Of a stretch of DNA of 64,000 nucleotides, positions 1 through 12,789 are shown in pieces. Numbering within the stretch: the first letter of the stretch is position 1; every line of letters begins with the position of its first letter. The DNA is from Hemerocallis citrina (taxonomy: Eukaryota > Streptophyta > Magnoliopsida > Asparagales > Asphodelaceae), in NCBI GenBank assembly GCA_017893485.1, contig CM030366.1, positions 204,317,455 to 204,381,454 of the forward strand, in the 5' to 3' direction. Position numbers and translations under genes: made by a program. Under the pieces are notes generated by a model that was given only the letters and a program-made list of their open reading frames with translations, searched no databases and was not told the DNA's origin.

Positions 1-6
1 AAATAA

Positions 7-1690
7 CAACCTCTAAAGTTACAATGAAGATAGCAAATATATTATCAAAAATTAAATTTCATCATTTTGCACCCTCAAAGTTCTAAGAAGTTGGATTTTA
101 CACTCTCATTTATAATTATTCAAACATGGACTTTTATTTACAACTAATTGTTGTTGCACTATTAAAACTTGTGCTACATAAACTCCATGAAGGAAGTTTC
201 AGATTCATACATCGAAAATGCTAGAAAGTAAATGTATCCAGTATTATACATGAACATTATTATAGTGTACATCTCAGAAAATATATTAACATCTGATAGT
301 AGAAATACACTAAAAACACCAAAGTTAAGTATCAAATATTTTTCATCTTTTATATATAGAACAAGTTCTTCATCATAACTAAACAAGAGCATTTGTCTGC
401 CTTCTCAGTGCTTCCTGCAATGGATAACATCACTATATATGGTCATATAAGTTTCCTTTTTTTTGTAAGACACATACAACTCTTTCATATTAGATTAATT
501 AATTCTTTATTTTTTATTATTGATATTATAATGCTTATTTTTATATGTTGCATTGTTCCGAAGATGTGTCGTAGGCACGTGTTCATGAGAAAACCTAGTA
601 TATAATAAATCACAAGGCAATTCGAAAAAAAAGCTATCAAGTGGCTCTCCTTCAACTGCAATAAAATCAATGGCTCACATTCATCATCCCAAAAGTTATT
701 TTCCCTCTAAAAGTATAACCTCCAAAACTAATTTTTTCCTAAAAAAAAAATCATTCTCACTTTATTATTATTTGTCTCTCTTCTCTTTTTCAGATTTTTT
801 TTCTCTCTTTACTCAGAAATTTAGATTTTCAAATTTCTGGTTTGTAAATTTCCAGATTTTCATATTTTTTTTGGCTTTTTTTGATTGCTCATGTAGAAAA
901 TTTCATTGGGTTCCCTGATCGATTTCAAATGCGGTGGAAGATTTAAATGTATATCTCTCTCTCTACGCAGAAATTTAGATTTTCAGATTTCAGGTTGTAA
1001 ATTTCCGAATTTTTAAGATTTTTTAATAACCTTTTTTTATTGCTCGTGTATAAAATTTCACTGAGTTTCCTATTGATTCAAATGCAATGAAGAATTGAAT
1101 GAATATTCACTTGGTTAAATTTCAACCTCTAAAGTTACACTAAAAGTAGCAAATATCTCATCAAAAGTTAAATTTCATCATTATACACCCTCAAAGTTTT
1201 AAGAAGTTGATTTTACACCCCCATTTATAATTATTCAAACATAGACTTTTATTTACAACTAATTGTTGTCATACTATTCAAACTTGAGCTGCATAAACTT
1301 TATGATTGAAGTTTCAAATTTATGTATCCGAAATGCTGGAAAGTAAATGTATTCAGTATTATACATAAACATTATTATAGTCTACATATCAGAAAGTATA
1401 GTAACATTTGATAGTAGAATACACTGAGAATACCGAAGTTAATCGTCAAATATTTTCCTCCTTGATATACAAAGCAAGTTCTTCATCAAAACTAAACAAC
1501 AGTATCTGTTGAGCTTCTCACTACTTCCAGCAATTGATAACATCATTATATATTATCATATAAGCTTCCTTTTTTGCATGACATCTAACTCTTTTATATT
1601 AGATCAATTAATTCTTTCTTTTATATTACTGACATTATAATCCTTACTTTCATATGGTGCATCGTTCTGTAAACGTGCCCACGGGTAAAC
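7..1690. repeat. Direct duplication, two ~0.6-kb copies offset by ~1115 bp
   Basis: Sequence from about 7-590 recurs at about 1123-1690 with moderate divergence: for example CAACCTCTAAAGTTACA at 7 and 1123, and GTAAATGTAT(C/T)CAGTATT near 225 and 1345. The spacer (600-1115) holds two further related stretches starting CAGAAATTTAGATTTTC near 815 and 965. It is AT-rich with no convincing reading frame. It could be two LTR fragments or a local tandem duplication; I saw no TG...CA ends that would settle this. Confidence 0.6.

Positions 1691-1692
<2 letters not shown>

Positions 1693-1740
<48 letters not shown>
1693..1740. repeat. (AT)n microsatellite
   Basis: About 24 uninterrupted TA dinucleotides lie just outside the left end of the outer CACTA element. 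Confidence 0.95.
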
Positions 1741-1742
<2 letters not shown>

Positions 1743-1814
1743 CCATAATTAATCATCATTTAATCACCCTTCAACAATTTCAAAGAGTTATTACCACTAC
1801 AACACAGAACCTAT

Positions 1815-2360
1815 TCCCCGGCGTTTTTTTAGACCTTCACCGGCGTTTTTTTACGCCGGTGAAACATTCACCGGCATTTATAAAAACGCTGGTGCAAATG
1901 CCGCCGAATCGAGCGTCGCGGAAAGATAGGCACATTCACCGGCGTTTTAACTGGACGCCGGTATATCTTTAAAATACACCGGCGACCAGGCAAACGCCGG
2001 TATATGGCGATTTCTGGGTGCCGTTCTTTCTCCCAATATACATTCACCGGCGGTCACATACCGCCGGTATATATCTTTTCACCGGCGATTGTACAAACGC
2101 CGGGGAATGTGTAATATTTACCGGCGGTCGTAAAGCGCCGGTGTATGCTTGTTTCTAAGCGCCCTTCTTTCCCTACTTACAAACACCGGCGTGTCATAAA
2201 CCGCCGCCATATAGATATTCACCGGCGTTTTATAAAACGCCGGTGTAGCTTAGGAGTTCTGCAACTTACTGGTACACCCGCCTGTGTGGAAACGCCTCTC
2301 TAACGAAATTTTCAGCTAAACAATTAGATACACCGGCGTTCTATGAAACGCCGGTGTATG
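1815..2360. repeat. Subterminal palindromic repeats, outer CACTA left (3') end
   Basis: At least eight GC-rich palindromes of the form ACCGGCGTTT...AAACGCCGGT are packed into about 550 bp, with loops of 2-12 bases and variants such as ACCGGCGGTC...CCGCCGGT. In En/Spm elements subterminal repeats bind the TNPA-type protein, so a transposase-binding role is inferred by analogy. The CpG content contrasts sharply with the AT-rich flanks and would be a target for methylation. Confidence 0.85.
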
Positions 2361-2809
2361 CTCGTTGGTTTTTCCTGCTCTAATTTTTCATTCGATTTCA
2401 ATTCACAATTTCATTTAAAAAACCTATAAACTAATTCACAACTGAATCAACCAATTTCAGGCAGATTAATGCGCAAATCACAACCAAACACAAGAATTAA
2501 TTAAGATAATAAAGTTTCACACATAGTCCTTTAATCGTCCAAATTCACTGCTTAATTAACATCATAATTAACAAATACAGTAATTAACATCCCAAATATC
2601 TCAACAACTACTTAAAACAACAATACAGAACATAACAACAACAAGAACAACATAACAACAACAACTAGAGGCCGCCGACCACAGATCCATACCCCTCGAG
2701 TAGCTTCAGTGCTGATCAACAGAATTTCCTTGATCTGGGTGACTGCTCTATGAAAAAAAACAAAAATTTAGTTCAACAGTAAACCAAATATAAGAAAAAT
2801 AAGTAAAAT

Positions 2810-3180
2810 AAGAAGGGGCTCATATCAAGTGTAGTTTTAAGGAACTGTCATCGTGGAAGGAAACCAAATATAGAAGCCAGAAATGAAAACAGAGAATGGT
2901 AGAGAATGAGGATACACCAGGCTAACATAGCAGCATTTTCCTCATCTCTCTCATCCAATGGTAGAGAATGAGGATACATCAGGCTAACATAGCAGCATTT
3001 TCCTCATCTCTCTCTCATCCCTGCTTTCTCTTCAGCAAACGCACATAAAGAGACATCAGCAACAACAGCAAGAGCGACAAGAACAACAATAATAATAATT
3101 TATTATAAACGAGATGTCTCTATATGGGTTTCCAGATCTCCACTCGAGCCCTCTCTTTCTAATCACAGCCCAATTATGAA
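2810..3180 (-). repeat. CACTA internal ~300-bp module, copy 1 (outer)
   Basis: This module runs from a TGATATGAGCCC-type motif through AGCGGCATTTTCCTCATCTC to GAGATGTCTCTATATGGG. It recurs in the outer element at 5090-5400 and 5740-6040, and in the opposite orientation in the inner element at about 12330-12640, 13215-13510 and 16260-16570. It flanks the tandem arrays in the last intron. No reading frame is conserved. Confidence 0.75.
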
Positions 3181-3289
3181 CATAGACGACAGCCACTAAA
3201 CAATCCAATCACAGCCCAATCAAAATTTGCCATCTTGGATCTTAAATCTTCATATGCATGAATTCAGCTTCTTTAACAGTAAAAGATAA

Positions 3290-4905
3290 TGAAATGACAA
3301 TCAAAATCACGCTAAGAAGGCAATCAGATGCATGAATTCCAACTTCTTTCACAGTAAAAGAAAATGAAAATTTCCAGTATCTAAGCATATATGTTTCTCC
3401 ATCAATTCATCATCCCAACTAAATCATGATGTTTGTGGCTACAAAAGAAAACTGCACAAGGTTTGTTCTCACCCAATTCTTGTACAGATTTGGAGGATTT
3501 TGGTATACAGCCAGCATCCTGTGGTTGACAGTTAACACATTTTGGAAAAAAAATCATGCTAAGAAGGCAATCAGATGCATGAATTCCAGCTTCTTTCACA
3601 GTAAAAGAAAATGAAAATTTCCAGTATATAAGCATATATGTTTCTCTATAAATTCTCCATCCCAAATAAATCATGATGTTTGTGGCTACAAAAAAACTGC
3701 ACAAGGTTTGTTCTCACCCAATTCTTGTACAGATTTGGAGGATTTTGGTATACAGCCAGCATCCTTAGTTGACAGTCAACCCATTTTGGTAAAAAAATCA
3801 TGCTAAGATGACAATAAGATGCATGAATTCAGCATCTTTGATAGTGAAAGAAAATGAAAATTTCCAGTATGTAAGCATATATGTTTCTCTATTAATTCTT
3901 CATCCCAAACTAAATCATGATGTTTGTTGCTATAAAAGAAAACTGCACAAGGTTTGTTCTCACCCAATTCTTGTACAGATTTGGAGGATTTTGGTATACA
4001 GCCAGCATCCTCTAGTTGACAGTTAACACATTTTGGGGAAAAAATCATGCTAAGAAGGAAATCAGATGCATGAATTCCAGCTTCTTTCACAGTAAAAGAA
4101 AATGAAAATTTCCAGTATATAAGCATATATGTTTCTCTATAAACTCTTCATCCAAACTAAATCATGATGTTTGTTGCTACAAAAGAAAACTGCACAAGGT
4201 TTGTTCTCACCCAATTCTTGTACAGATTTGGAGGATTTTGGTATACAGCCAGCATCCTCTAGTTGACAGTTAACACATTTTGGGAAAAAAAATCATGCTA
4301 TGAAGGCAATCAGATGCATGAATTCCAGCTTCTTTCACAGTAAAAGAAAATGAAAATTTCCAGTATCTAAGCATATATGTTTCTCCATCAATTCATCATC
4401 CCAACTAAATCATGATGTTTGTGGCTACAAAAGAAAACTGCACAAGGTTTGTTCTCACCCAATTCTTGTACAGATTTGGAGCATTTTGGTATACAGCCAG
4501 CATCCTCTAGTTGACAGTTAACACATTTTGGGGAAAAAATCATGCTAAGAAGGCAATCAAATGCATGAATTCCAGCTTCTTTCACAGTAAAAGAAAATGA
4601 AAATTTCCAGTATATAAGCATATATGTTTCTCAATTAATTCTTCATCCCAAACTAAATCATGATGTTTGTTGCTACAAAAGAAAACTGCACAAGGTTTGT
4701 TCTCACCCAATTCTTGTACAGATTTAGAGGATTTTGGTATACAGCCAGCATCCTTAGTTGACAGTTAACACATTTTGGTAAAAAAATCATGCTAAGAAGG
4801 CAATCAGATGCATGAATTCCAGCTTCTTTCACAGTAAAAGAAAATGAAAATTTCCAGTATCCAAGCATATATGTTTCTCCATCAATTCATCATCCCAACT
4901 AAATC
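3290..4905 (-). repeat. ~247-bp tandem array in the last intron of the outer CACTA
   Basis: The sequence CAGATGCATGAATTC recurs at about 3325, 3572, 3816, 4063, 4311, 4558 and 4805, a period of 244-248 bp. Each monomer also carries TTGGAGGATTTTGGTATACA and GTTTGTTCTCACCCAATTC. The same monomer fills 20779-22290 near the other end of the element, and a divergent partial copy in inverted orientation lies at about 5460-5640. Short open frames inside the monomers are incidental: they repeat once per monomer and match no family. Confidence 0.92.
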
Positions 4906-5089
4906 ATTGATGTTTGTGGCTCAAAAAGATTTTAGATCCAGGATGAAAAATTTTGATTGGGCTTTGAATGGAGATTCTAGTCATAGATCGATTCTTCTGA
5001 GTCCGACTTTCTAAAGGAAATGCCATTTGGAAGTATGCGGGTACATGTTTGTTGGATAACCAAAACTCCCATTTTTTTTGAAGAAAAAT

Positions 5090-6060
5090 AAGAATAGGGC
5101 TCATATCAAGTGTAGTTTTAAGGACCTGTGATCGTGGAAGGAAACCAAATATAGAAGCCAGAAAGAGGAATGGTAGAGAATGAGGATACACCAGGCTAAC
5201 ATAGCGGCATTTTCCTCATCTCTCTCTCATCCCTGCTTTCTCTTCAGCAAACACACATAAAGAGACATCAGCAACAACCGCAAGAGCGACAAGAACAACA
5301 ATAATAATAAATTATTATGAACGAGATGTCTCTATATGGGTTTCCAGATCTCCACTCGAGCCCTCTCTTTCTAATCACAGCCCAATTAAGAACACTTGTT
5401 GATAGTCACTAAAAAATCCAATCACAGCCCAATCAAAATTTGTGATCCTGGATCTACAAACATATATGCTTAGATACTGCAAATTTTTATTTTCTTTTAC
5501 TGTTAAAGAAGCTGAATTCATGCATCTGATTGTCATCTTGGCATGATTTTTTAACAAAATGGGTTCACTGTCAACTAAGGATGCTAGCTGTATACCAAAA
5601 TCCTCCAATTCTGTACAAGAATTGGGCTGAACAAACCTTGTGCAGGTCATAGAATGTCATCTAAGCATGCTATATGCCAAAGTGGGGTTGGTCATAGAAT
5701 GTATGAACGACACGTATTAGTGTTTGAAGAACAATAAGAACAGGGCTCATATCAAGTGTACTTTTACGGAACTGTCATCGTGAAAGGAAACCAATTTAAT
5801 ATAGAAGCCATAAATGGAGCCAGAAAGAGGAATGGTAGAGAATGAGAATACACCAGGCTAACATAGCGGCATTTTCCTCAACTCTTTCTCATCCCTTCTT
5901 TCTCTTCAACACACGCACACAGCAAGAGGGGGTTGGTCCAACAATAATAATAGATTAGAATAAACGAGATGTCTCTATACAGGTTTCCAGATCTCCACTC
6001 GAGCACTTTCTTTCTAATCACAGCCCAATTAAGAAACATAGACGACAGCCACAATGCAGA
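5090..6060 (-). repeat. CACTA internal ~300-bp module, copies 2 and 3 (outer)
   Basis: Two more copies (about 5090-5400 and 5740-6040) of the module at 2810-3180 are separated by an inverted, degenerate fragment of the 247-bp monomer (5460-5640). There is no coding potential. The arrangement suggests repeated internal duplication within the intron. Confidence 0.7.
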
Positions 6061-6533
6061 CTCACAAACACTAATACGTGTCTTTCATGCATTCAAAATT
6101 ATAATATCTTCAAAATTACCAATTTAAAGACTTACCGGTGGAATTATCCGTGGGTTCCTTGTTATTACCACAATAAAGGATGAGAATTTGCTTGCATCTA
6201 TCACCAACCGGTTGCCCGACAGTGGGCGGCGTGCTACCCTCTCCCTCCTCTATTTGACTGCCATTATTACCTAGGATTAACAAACCAACATAATTACAAA
6301 AAATTTAAAAAGTGAGATTTGTAACAAATTCAACTACAATGATAGTTTGATGCAAATGACACTAAGCATTGTTTAATGTAAATGACACCAAGCAGTAGAA
6401 AATAGAAAGATAATTAAACCAATTATTAAATTTACATACAACATGTTCGGAATTACACGATATAATATTACAACAAGATTTAAGACACGAAAATTACAAA
6501 ACATATAATATTGAGCTATGAAAATCAAGTAAA

Positions 6534-8225
6534 CTACAATACGACATCTTCCAATACATCGCCCTCTTCTCCATCCTTGCGGAGCCAAGTCCCGCAAATT
6601 CCGCCGTCGGTTGTGTTTACATCAAACATAGGAAACTCAGAAGCAATGTAACTGTTCATGGCTTCACCGTCTTCATCGTCTGAAGTATCGCCCAGTTCGA
6701 ATACATCTCTTGGTTGCATCTCAAGAGCCACATACGATTTTGGAAGGGTTGGATCTTCAATGTAGAACACTTGTTGCACTTGGGATGGGAACACAAATGA
6801 TTTGTGGCTAATGTGTGTACCGATATCAATCAATTTTGAGAAGTTTACAACTGTGAAACCTAACTTATCCTTGTTATTAGCAAAATTCCTATCAAACTCA
6901 GCCCAATCCCCATGAAATAAGACAACACGAAAATGACCAAAATAGTTCAACTCAATGATATCCGTGAGCACTCCATAGTAGTCGAGATCTCCATCTACCG
7001 GCCTCGTGTCCGACTTGGAAGCATAACTTCTAGTCTTAGAAGTCACTACCATTCCACTATTTTGAGACTTCAAATTACATTCAGGATCTTTAGTACGAAA
7101 TCTAAAGCCGTTGAATATGTATCCTCCGTATCTTTTGGCCATCTTATAGGGACCCTTGGCAAGTACTTGTATTTCAGATGACACACCTTCAGGACCCAAA
7201 GAATGTACCTATTAATTTTGCGCAAATCGTATCAGCACCATGGATAATGTAGATATAATGAAGATTAACTTGCATTTTCGAAATTCACCTACATGAGATT
7301 CAAACCACTTATGAAATTTTTCATTCATCAACTTGTTTTGTTCACGTGGTGGTAGTCTTCTTGGTCTAGCCCTTCGTTTGATGTCCCTGATAAATTCGCT
7401 AAAATACAAGCAATTGAAATAAGGAATAACAAAAGTAAGTTAATATCGAACTCTGCAGTTTTCCCTATATTCGATTTAAATTCAAAAGCAACTTACTTTC
7501 GAAATGGTTCCACTGATGCATGGTGGTCTAGCACATATCGATGTGCCTGTTCCCACGTTAAGTTATCTAGCTCAAAAGCATCAACTTTACCAACAGTAGT
7601 GCCAGCGGTATCAAAAAGATATTTAGCACCATCAAGATTAGAAATGTCTGGATTTCTTCTTGGTTTAGTCAAAGATGTCTCTACACCCTGCAGATACCTG
7701 GAACATAAATATGAACACTCCTCTGATAGATATCCCTGAGCTATTGACCCTTCAGGATATGCACTATTTTTAACATAACCCTTGAGCCGGTATAGGTACC
7801 TGAACATGTATAATTAATGATTTAGAGCGAAGTAGGGGATTAAAAAAAATGAGCTTTTGAAAATTCTGTTTTGTAAGATGCATGAATTCTTTTACCTCTC
7901 AATGGGGTACATCCACCGATAGTGAACAGGACCGCCGACTCTGGCTTCACCAGCAAGGTGTATTATCAAGTGAATCATTATAGTGAAGAACGATGGTGGA
8001 AATATCATCTCCATTTTACTAAGTGTCAATGCCGCCCGCTGCTCCAATTGGTCAATATCTTCAACACGAAGCATTCTTGAGCAAATACCTTTATATATGC
8101 TACAAAGATCTTTCAGGCAGTAGTGATTTGCTCACACATTGAAGACCTTAGGGCCACAGGAAGGAGATCCTGCATTAGGATGTGGTAGTCGTGTGACTTT
8201 AGACCCTGAAGCCTCTTTTCTTTAA
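6534..8225 (-). pseudogene. TNP2-type CACTA transposase, 3' half (outer element)
   Basis: This is the C-terminal part of the outer element's transposase, cut from its 5' half by the inner CACTA. The first segment (8225 downward) encodes KEKRLQGLKSHDYHILMQ, the TNP2 motif that follows CVNF in the 5' half. A one-base shift near 8113 is needed to continue into CSIYKGICSRML and FPPSFFTIMIHLIIHL, typical of the DUF4218 region. Introns are visible at about 7802-7894, 7413-7491 and 7211-7290, with GT/AG ends. The last exon (7210-6534) encodes a DUF4216-like tail with GGYIFNGFRFRT, QNSGMVV and YYGVLTDIIELNYFGHFRV. The final acidic segment ends at a TAA codon at 6536-6534. TNP2 proteins cut at the element ends; this copy cannot work because it is split and frameshifted. 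Confidence 0.92.
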
Positions 8226-8249
8226 CACTACAACAGATACACGATTTAC

Positions 8250-8445
8250 CGGCGAATATTCCCCGGCATTTTACTAGTAGCGCCGGGGTAGGTAGCGAAT
8301 AGGAATGGGGCGCCAAATGGGATGGTTATATACCGGCGGTCGAATTAAAACGCCGGTGAATCTGCGTCTTTACCGGAGTTTTATTTAAAAACGCCGGTGA
8401 AGTGTATTATTCACCGGCGTGTCTAATTAAAATGCCGGTGAAAAG
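8250..8445. repeat. Subterminal palindromes, inner CACTA 5' end
   Basis: Four or five palindromes of the ACCGGCG...CGCCGGT type lie in about 200 bp, for example around 8332-8356 and 8414-8441. There are fewer than at the 3' end of the same element (17460-18025), which matches the 5'/3' asymmetry known for En/Spm subterminal regions. Confidence 0.85.
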
Positions 8446-8454
8446 CTGCGATAA

Positions 8455-8755
8455 ATCCCATCTACCCTAACCTTTCGCTCGCCATTTTTCCAAACCCCAA
8501 AAAAATAAAAAAAAAGGGGGCGCTTCGTTTTCCCTCATTCCTCGCTCTACTTCCAGCGTGTTTGCCTCCGCCGCTTCGTCCTCTTCGACGGCCTTCGACC
8601 TTTCGTCATCGTCCCTTATTCCCTTTGCCATTTTCGATTTCCCTCTTCCCTATCCCAATTTGGAGGTGAATCGGCGATCGGAAACGACCGTGTCGCCCCG
8701 CTCTCTCTCCATCTCCTCCCCCCCGCGCTCGTCGCCCCGCTCTCTCTCTCTCTTC
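8455..8755 (+). promoter_or_regulatory. Leader / untranslated first exon of the inner CACTA
   Basis: This is a GC-rich, CT-rich block ending CTCTCTTCG|GTATT, which looks like a splice donor. The same block occurs inverted at the promoter end of the outer element (about 22315-22560, ending TCTTCG|GTAATT), so it is conserved between copies. In En/Spm, TNPA- and TNPD-type products come from one promoter by alternative splicing; this single leader upstream of both genes fits that. A 70-codon open frame here is probably incidental. Confidence 0.65.
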
Positions 8756-8869
8756 GGTATTATCTCTTGATTTCCCTTATTTTTGAAACTTAGCATGTTT
8801 TTTCTGATAGATGCATCTTGATTTTCTTAACATGAATGGTTTAGTTGGGATGAAGAATTAATAGAAAAA

Positions 8870-10590
8870 TATATGCTTAGGTACTGGAAATTTTCATGTT
8901 CTTTTACTGTTAATGAAGCTGATTTCATGCATCTGATTGTCTTCTTGGCATGTTTTTTTGATATAAAATGGGTTCACTGTGAACTGAGGATGCTATAGCT
9001 ACGTATGCCAAAATGGTCCAGATATGCACAACAATTGGGTTTTAGATCTAGTTGGGCTGAAGAATTAGTAGAGCAACATATATGCTCAGATAATGGAAAT
9101 TTTCATTTCAAGATACTGTTAAAGTAACCTGCAGATTGCCCTCTTTGGCATGATTTTTTAACCAAAAATGGGTTCACTTCCAAACTAAGTATGCTGCTAG
9201 AATTTTCATCTTCTTTTACTATTAATGAAGCTTATTTCATGCATCTGATTGCCTTCTTGGCATGTTTTTTGACCAAAATGGGTTCACTGTGAACTGAGGA
9301 TGCTATAGCTATGTATGCCAAAATGGTCCGAATATGCACAACAATTGGGTTTTAGATTTAGTTGGGCTGAAGAATTAGTAGAGAAACATATATGCTCAGA
9401 TAATGAAAATTTTCATTTCAAGATACTGTTAAAGTAACCTGCAGATTGCCCTCTTTGGCATGATTTTTTAACCAAAAATGGGTTCACTTCCAAACTAAGT
9501 ATGCTGCTAGAATTTTCATCTTCTTTTACTGTTAAAGAAGCTTATTCCATGCATCTGATTGTCATCTTGGCATGTTTTTTTAACTAAAATGGGTTCACTG
9601 TGAACTGAGGATGTTATAGCTACGTATGCCAAAATCCTCCGGATATGCTGAACAATTGGGTTTTAGATTTAGTTGGGCTAAAGAATTAGTAGAGCAACAT
9701 ATATGCTCAGATAATGGAAATTTTCATTTCAAGATACTGTTAAAGTAACCTGTTTGCCATCTTTGGCATGATTTTTTAACAAAAAATGGGTTCACTTCCA
9801 AACTAAGTATGCTGCTAGAATTTTCATCTTCTTTTACTGTTAATGAAGCTTATTTCATGCATCTGATTGCCTTCTTGGCATGTTTTTTTGATATTAAATG
9901 GGTTCACTGTGAACTGAGGATGCTATAGCTGTATGCCAAAATCCTCCGGATATGCACAACAATTGGGTTTTAGATTTAGTTGGGCTCAAGAATTAGTAGA
10001 GCAACATATAAGCTCAGATAATGGAAATTTTCATTTTAAGATACTGTTAAAGTAACTTGATTGCCCTCTTTGGCATGATTTTTTAACCAAAAATGTGTTC
10101 ACTTCCAAACTAAGTATGCTGCTAGCATAGGCCTCATCTTCTTTCACTGTTAATGAAGCTGATTTCATGCATCTGATTGTCTTTTTGGCATGTGTTTTTG
10201 ATATTAAATGGGTTCACTGTGAACTGAGGATGCTATAGCTACGTATGCCAAAATGGTCCGGATATGCACAACAATTGGGTTTTAGATTTAGTTGGGCACA
10301 AGAATTAGTGGAGCAACATATAAGCTCAGATAATGGAAATTTTCATTTTAAGGTACTGTTAAAGTAACCTGCAGATTGCCATCTTTGGCATGATTTTTTA
10401 ACCAAAAATGGGTTCACTTCCAAACTGAGTATGCTGCTAGAATATTCATGTTCTTTTACTGTTAATGAAGCTTATTTCATGCATCTGATTGTCTTCTTGG
10501 CATGTTTTTTTAACCAAAATGGGTTCACTGTGAACTGAGGATGCTATAGCTACGTATGCCAAAATCCTCCGGATATGCACAACAATTTAA
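8870..10590 (+). repeat. ~310-bp tandem array in the first intron of the inner CACTA
   Basis: The marker GCATCTGATT starts at 8929, 9241, 9551, 9859, 10169 and 10481, a period of 308-312 bp. Each unit is a full-length module (GGCATG...AAATGGGTTCACTGTGAACTGAGG...) plus a shorter related half (TTTGGCATGATTTTTTAACC...TTCCAAACTAAGTATG). It is therefore a dimer of a full and a truncated version of one ancestral monomer. The core is recognisably related to the outer element's 247-bp monomer. The array takes the place where TNP2 exons should follow; TNP2 is absent. Confidence 0.93.
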
Positions 10591-10831
10591 TACACCGGTT
10601 TAATTATCTTCCTATTTTCTACTGGTTGGTGTTATTTACATTAAACTATGCTTAGTGTCATTTGAACCAAACTATCATTGTAATTTAATTTGTTACAAAT
10701 CTCATTTTTTAAATTTTTTTATAATTACGTTGGTTTGTTAATCCTACTAAAGTACAAATTTTATGATAGTTATTATAAACATGTTATTAATTAAATTTGC
10801 ATCTCTAAAGAAGTTATTGAATCCTTGACAG
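10591..10831 (+). other. Intergenic spacer of the CACTA family; TNP2 deletion junction
   Basis: This spacer matches the outer element's sequence between the TNP2 stop and the Transposase_24 exon (about 6270-6430, opposite strand), including the shared GGTTTGTTAATCCTA. The array ends and the spacer begins near 10588. This marks the deletion that removed all of TNP2 from the inner copy. Confidence 0.65.
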
Positions 10832-12329
10832 GTACAACTTGCCGAGGCGTGGAAAGAGGTTAAATATAAATGATGGCAACGAGAGCCATGGGGATGAGCA
10901 GCCACTACATAATAGTGGCAGTCAAACAGATGAGGGTGAGGGTAGCACGCCGCCCACTGTCAAAAAACATCGTGGGCGGACTAAGATGACGAATATTTGG
11001 AGGCTTCAGAATGAAGAAAGGATCGAGGTGGAGGTGAACGGTGTCGGGCAACCGGTTGGCGATAACGCCAGCAAATTTTTTTCCTTCATTGGGGTTATAG
11101 CAAGGAACCCCCGGATACTTCCTTTGTCATACGAGAGTTGGCCGAAGGTGTCAACCACGACAAAGGCCACTGCTATTACGACAATCAAGGTATTTCTCAT
11201 CTAAAATACATAATTGGTCGGCGTAAATATATTATTGAAATATGTATTTTTAGTGATGGGTAATAAATTTTGCAGCAATACTTCTCGTTCGCCGACTCCC
11301 TTACGCCTTGGGCAGAAAAGTCACTCTCCAAGAAGTGGAGGGACCACAAGAGTGACTTGAAGGCGAAGTTTTATGACAAAGACCTCTCAGAGGAGGAGAA
11401 TGCAATGAATGTGCCAGAAAATGTGGAGCCTTCAGATTGGCAATTTTTTGTGCACTACTGGAGTTCGGCGATCGGTCAGGTATTTACATTAAACACACAA
11501 AAATCTAATGAGTATGTGGTTGTATGGCTACTGTAATGAATTTTTCTGCTAACTTCATTGTGGCATGTACAGAAAAGGGCGGAGGTGGGAGTTGCCAGTC
11601 GGTCAAAGCAGCTAGTATTGCACACCGCTGGTACACAGAGCTTCGCTCTGGTTCGGGAAGAATTGGTAGGCGCAATAGTATTGAACATTTTTTACATACA
11701 GTTATTTGTTTATAACCATTTCATCTTACTAATATATAGGCAGAAGATTTGGGGGTCCTACGGAGTTTGGCGACATTGACTTTTTCGATGCCACCCACAA
11801 ATCGAAGGATGGGACGTATGCGAGCCCTGAGGCAGCACGGATTCTGGTAATTTGTGAACTAATATCTAATGAGTAGTCGAAATCTCATCTGCTTTTAACT
11901 CTGATTGTTATGTCCTTTTACAGACTAACGCTCAGAAAAGGTATGATGAAATCTCCTCTGCTTCATATTCTGACCCTACGGCGGCACGCACAGATTGGCG
12001 TACCCGGCAGAGAGTTGCCTTGACCGATGTTAGGGGAAAGAAGAGGCATGGACGTGTCCGTGGTATGGGCCTAGGACCAACCCCCTCGCGGCTATTCGGA
12101 CGGAGTGAATCTAGTTCAAGTGCCAATCGGGACGAGGAGATGACTTCCTTAAAGGCACAAGTTACACTCCTCCAAGAACAAATGGCCAATTTAATAGGAC
12201 AGCAATCCCAAGTCCCACCCTCGGTAAGTATTTAAATTGGTATTTTTAAAGAGATTATGGTCTTGAATGCATGAAAGACACGTACTAGTGTTTGTGAGTC
12301 TGCATTGTGGCTGTCGTCTATAAGTATTT

Positions 12330-12640
12330 CGTCTATGTTTCTTAAGTGGGCTGTGATTAGAAAGAAAGGGCTGGAGTGGAGATCTGGAAACCCAAATAGA
12401 GACATCTCGTTTATTATAATCTATACTTATTGTTGGACCAATCCCCTCTTGCTGTTGTTGCTGATGTCTCTATGTGTCCGTGTGTTGAAGGGAAAGAAGG
12501 GATGAGAGAGAGATGAGGAAAATGCCGCTATGTTAGCCTGGTGTATCCTCATTCTCTACCATCCCTCTTTCTGGCTCCATATATGGCTTATATATTAAAT
12601 TGGTTTCCTTCCACGATGACAGTCCGTAATACTACACTTG
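12330..12640 (+). repeat. CACTA internal ~300-bp module, inner copy 1
   Basis: This is the same module as 2810-3180 in inverted orientation, with GGGCTGTGATTAGAAAG, ATGAGGAAAATGCCGCTATG and CACTTGATATGAGCCC. Further copies lie at 13215-13510 and 16260-16570, all inside intron 5 of the Transposase_24-like gene. Confidence 0.75.
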
Positions 12641-12789
12641 ATATGAGCCCTGTTCATAGCTGCACCCTATTGCATACTCACAAACAACTAATACGTGACG
12701 TTCATGCATTATATGACCAACCCCACTTTGGCACATAACATGCTTAGATGACATTGTATGACCTGCTAATAAGGTTTGTTCAGCCGTGT

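Larger units (their letters stand above)
2706..6270 (-). pseudogene. Transposase_24-like (TNPA-type) gene remnant of the outer CACTA
   Basis: Only two pieces remain. The last exon (2747 down to 2706) encodes SSHPDQGNSVDQH and a stop, and is preceded by an AG acceptor. It matches the last exon of the inner element's gene, SGRPDEENADDQN at 16985-17026. A first-exon remnant (6270 down to 6136) matches inner positions about 10915-11130 but lacks an internal block of about 70 bp, and ends at a GTAAG donor. Exons equivalent to 11276-12223 of the inner copy are missing, and intronic tandem repeats fill the space. The shared exon ends identify the family; the gene cannot give a full product. Confidence 0.75.

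Noticed and set aside
1..1794. Possible LTR pair of an element left of the CACTA
   Set aside because: The two copies are similar, but no TG...CA ends, primer site or coding sequence between them could be found.
3402..4868. Repeated ~75-107-codon frames starting MLIYWKFSFSFTVKEAG
   Set aside because: They recur once per 247-bp monomer, vary in length with small indels and match no family; they are by-products of the tandem array.
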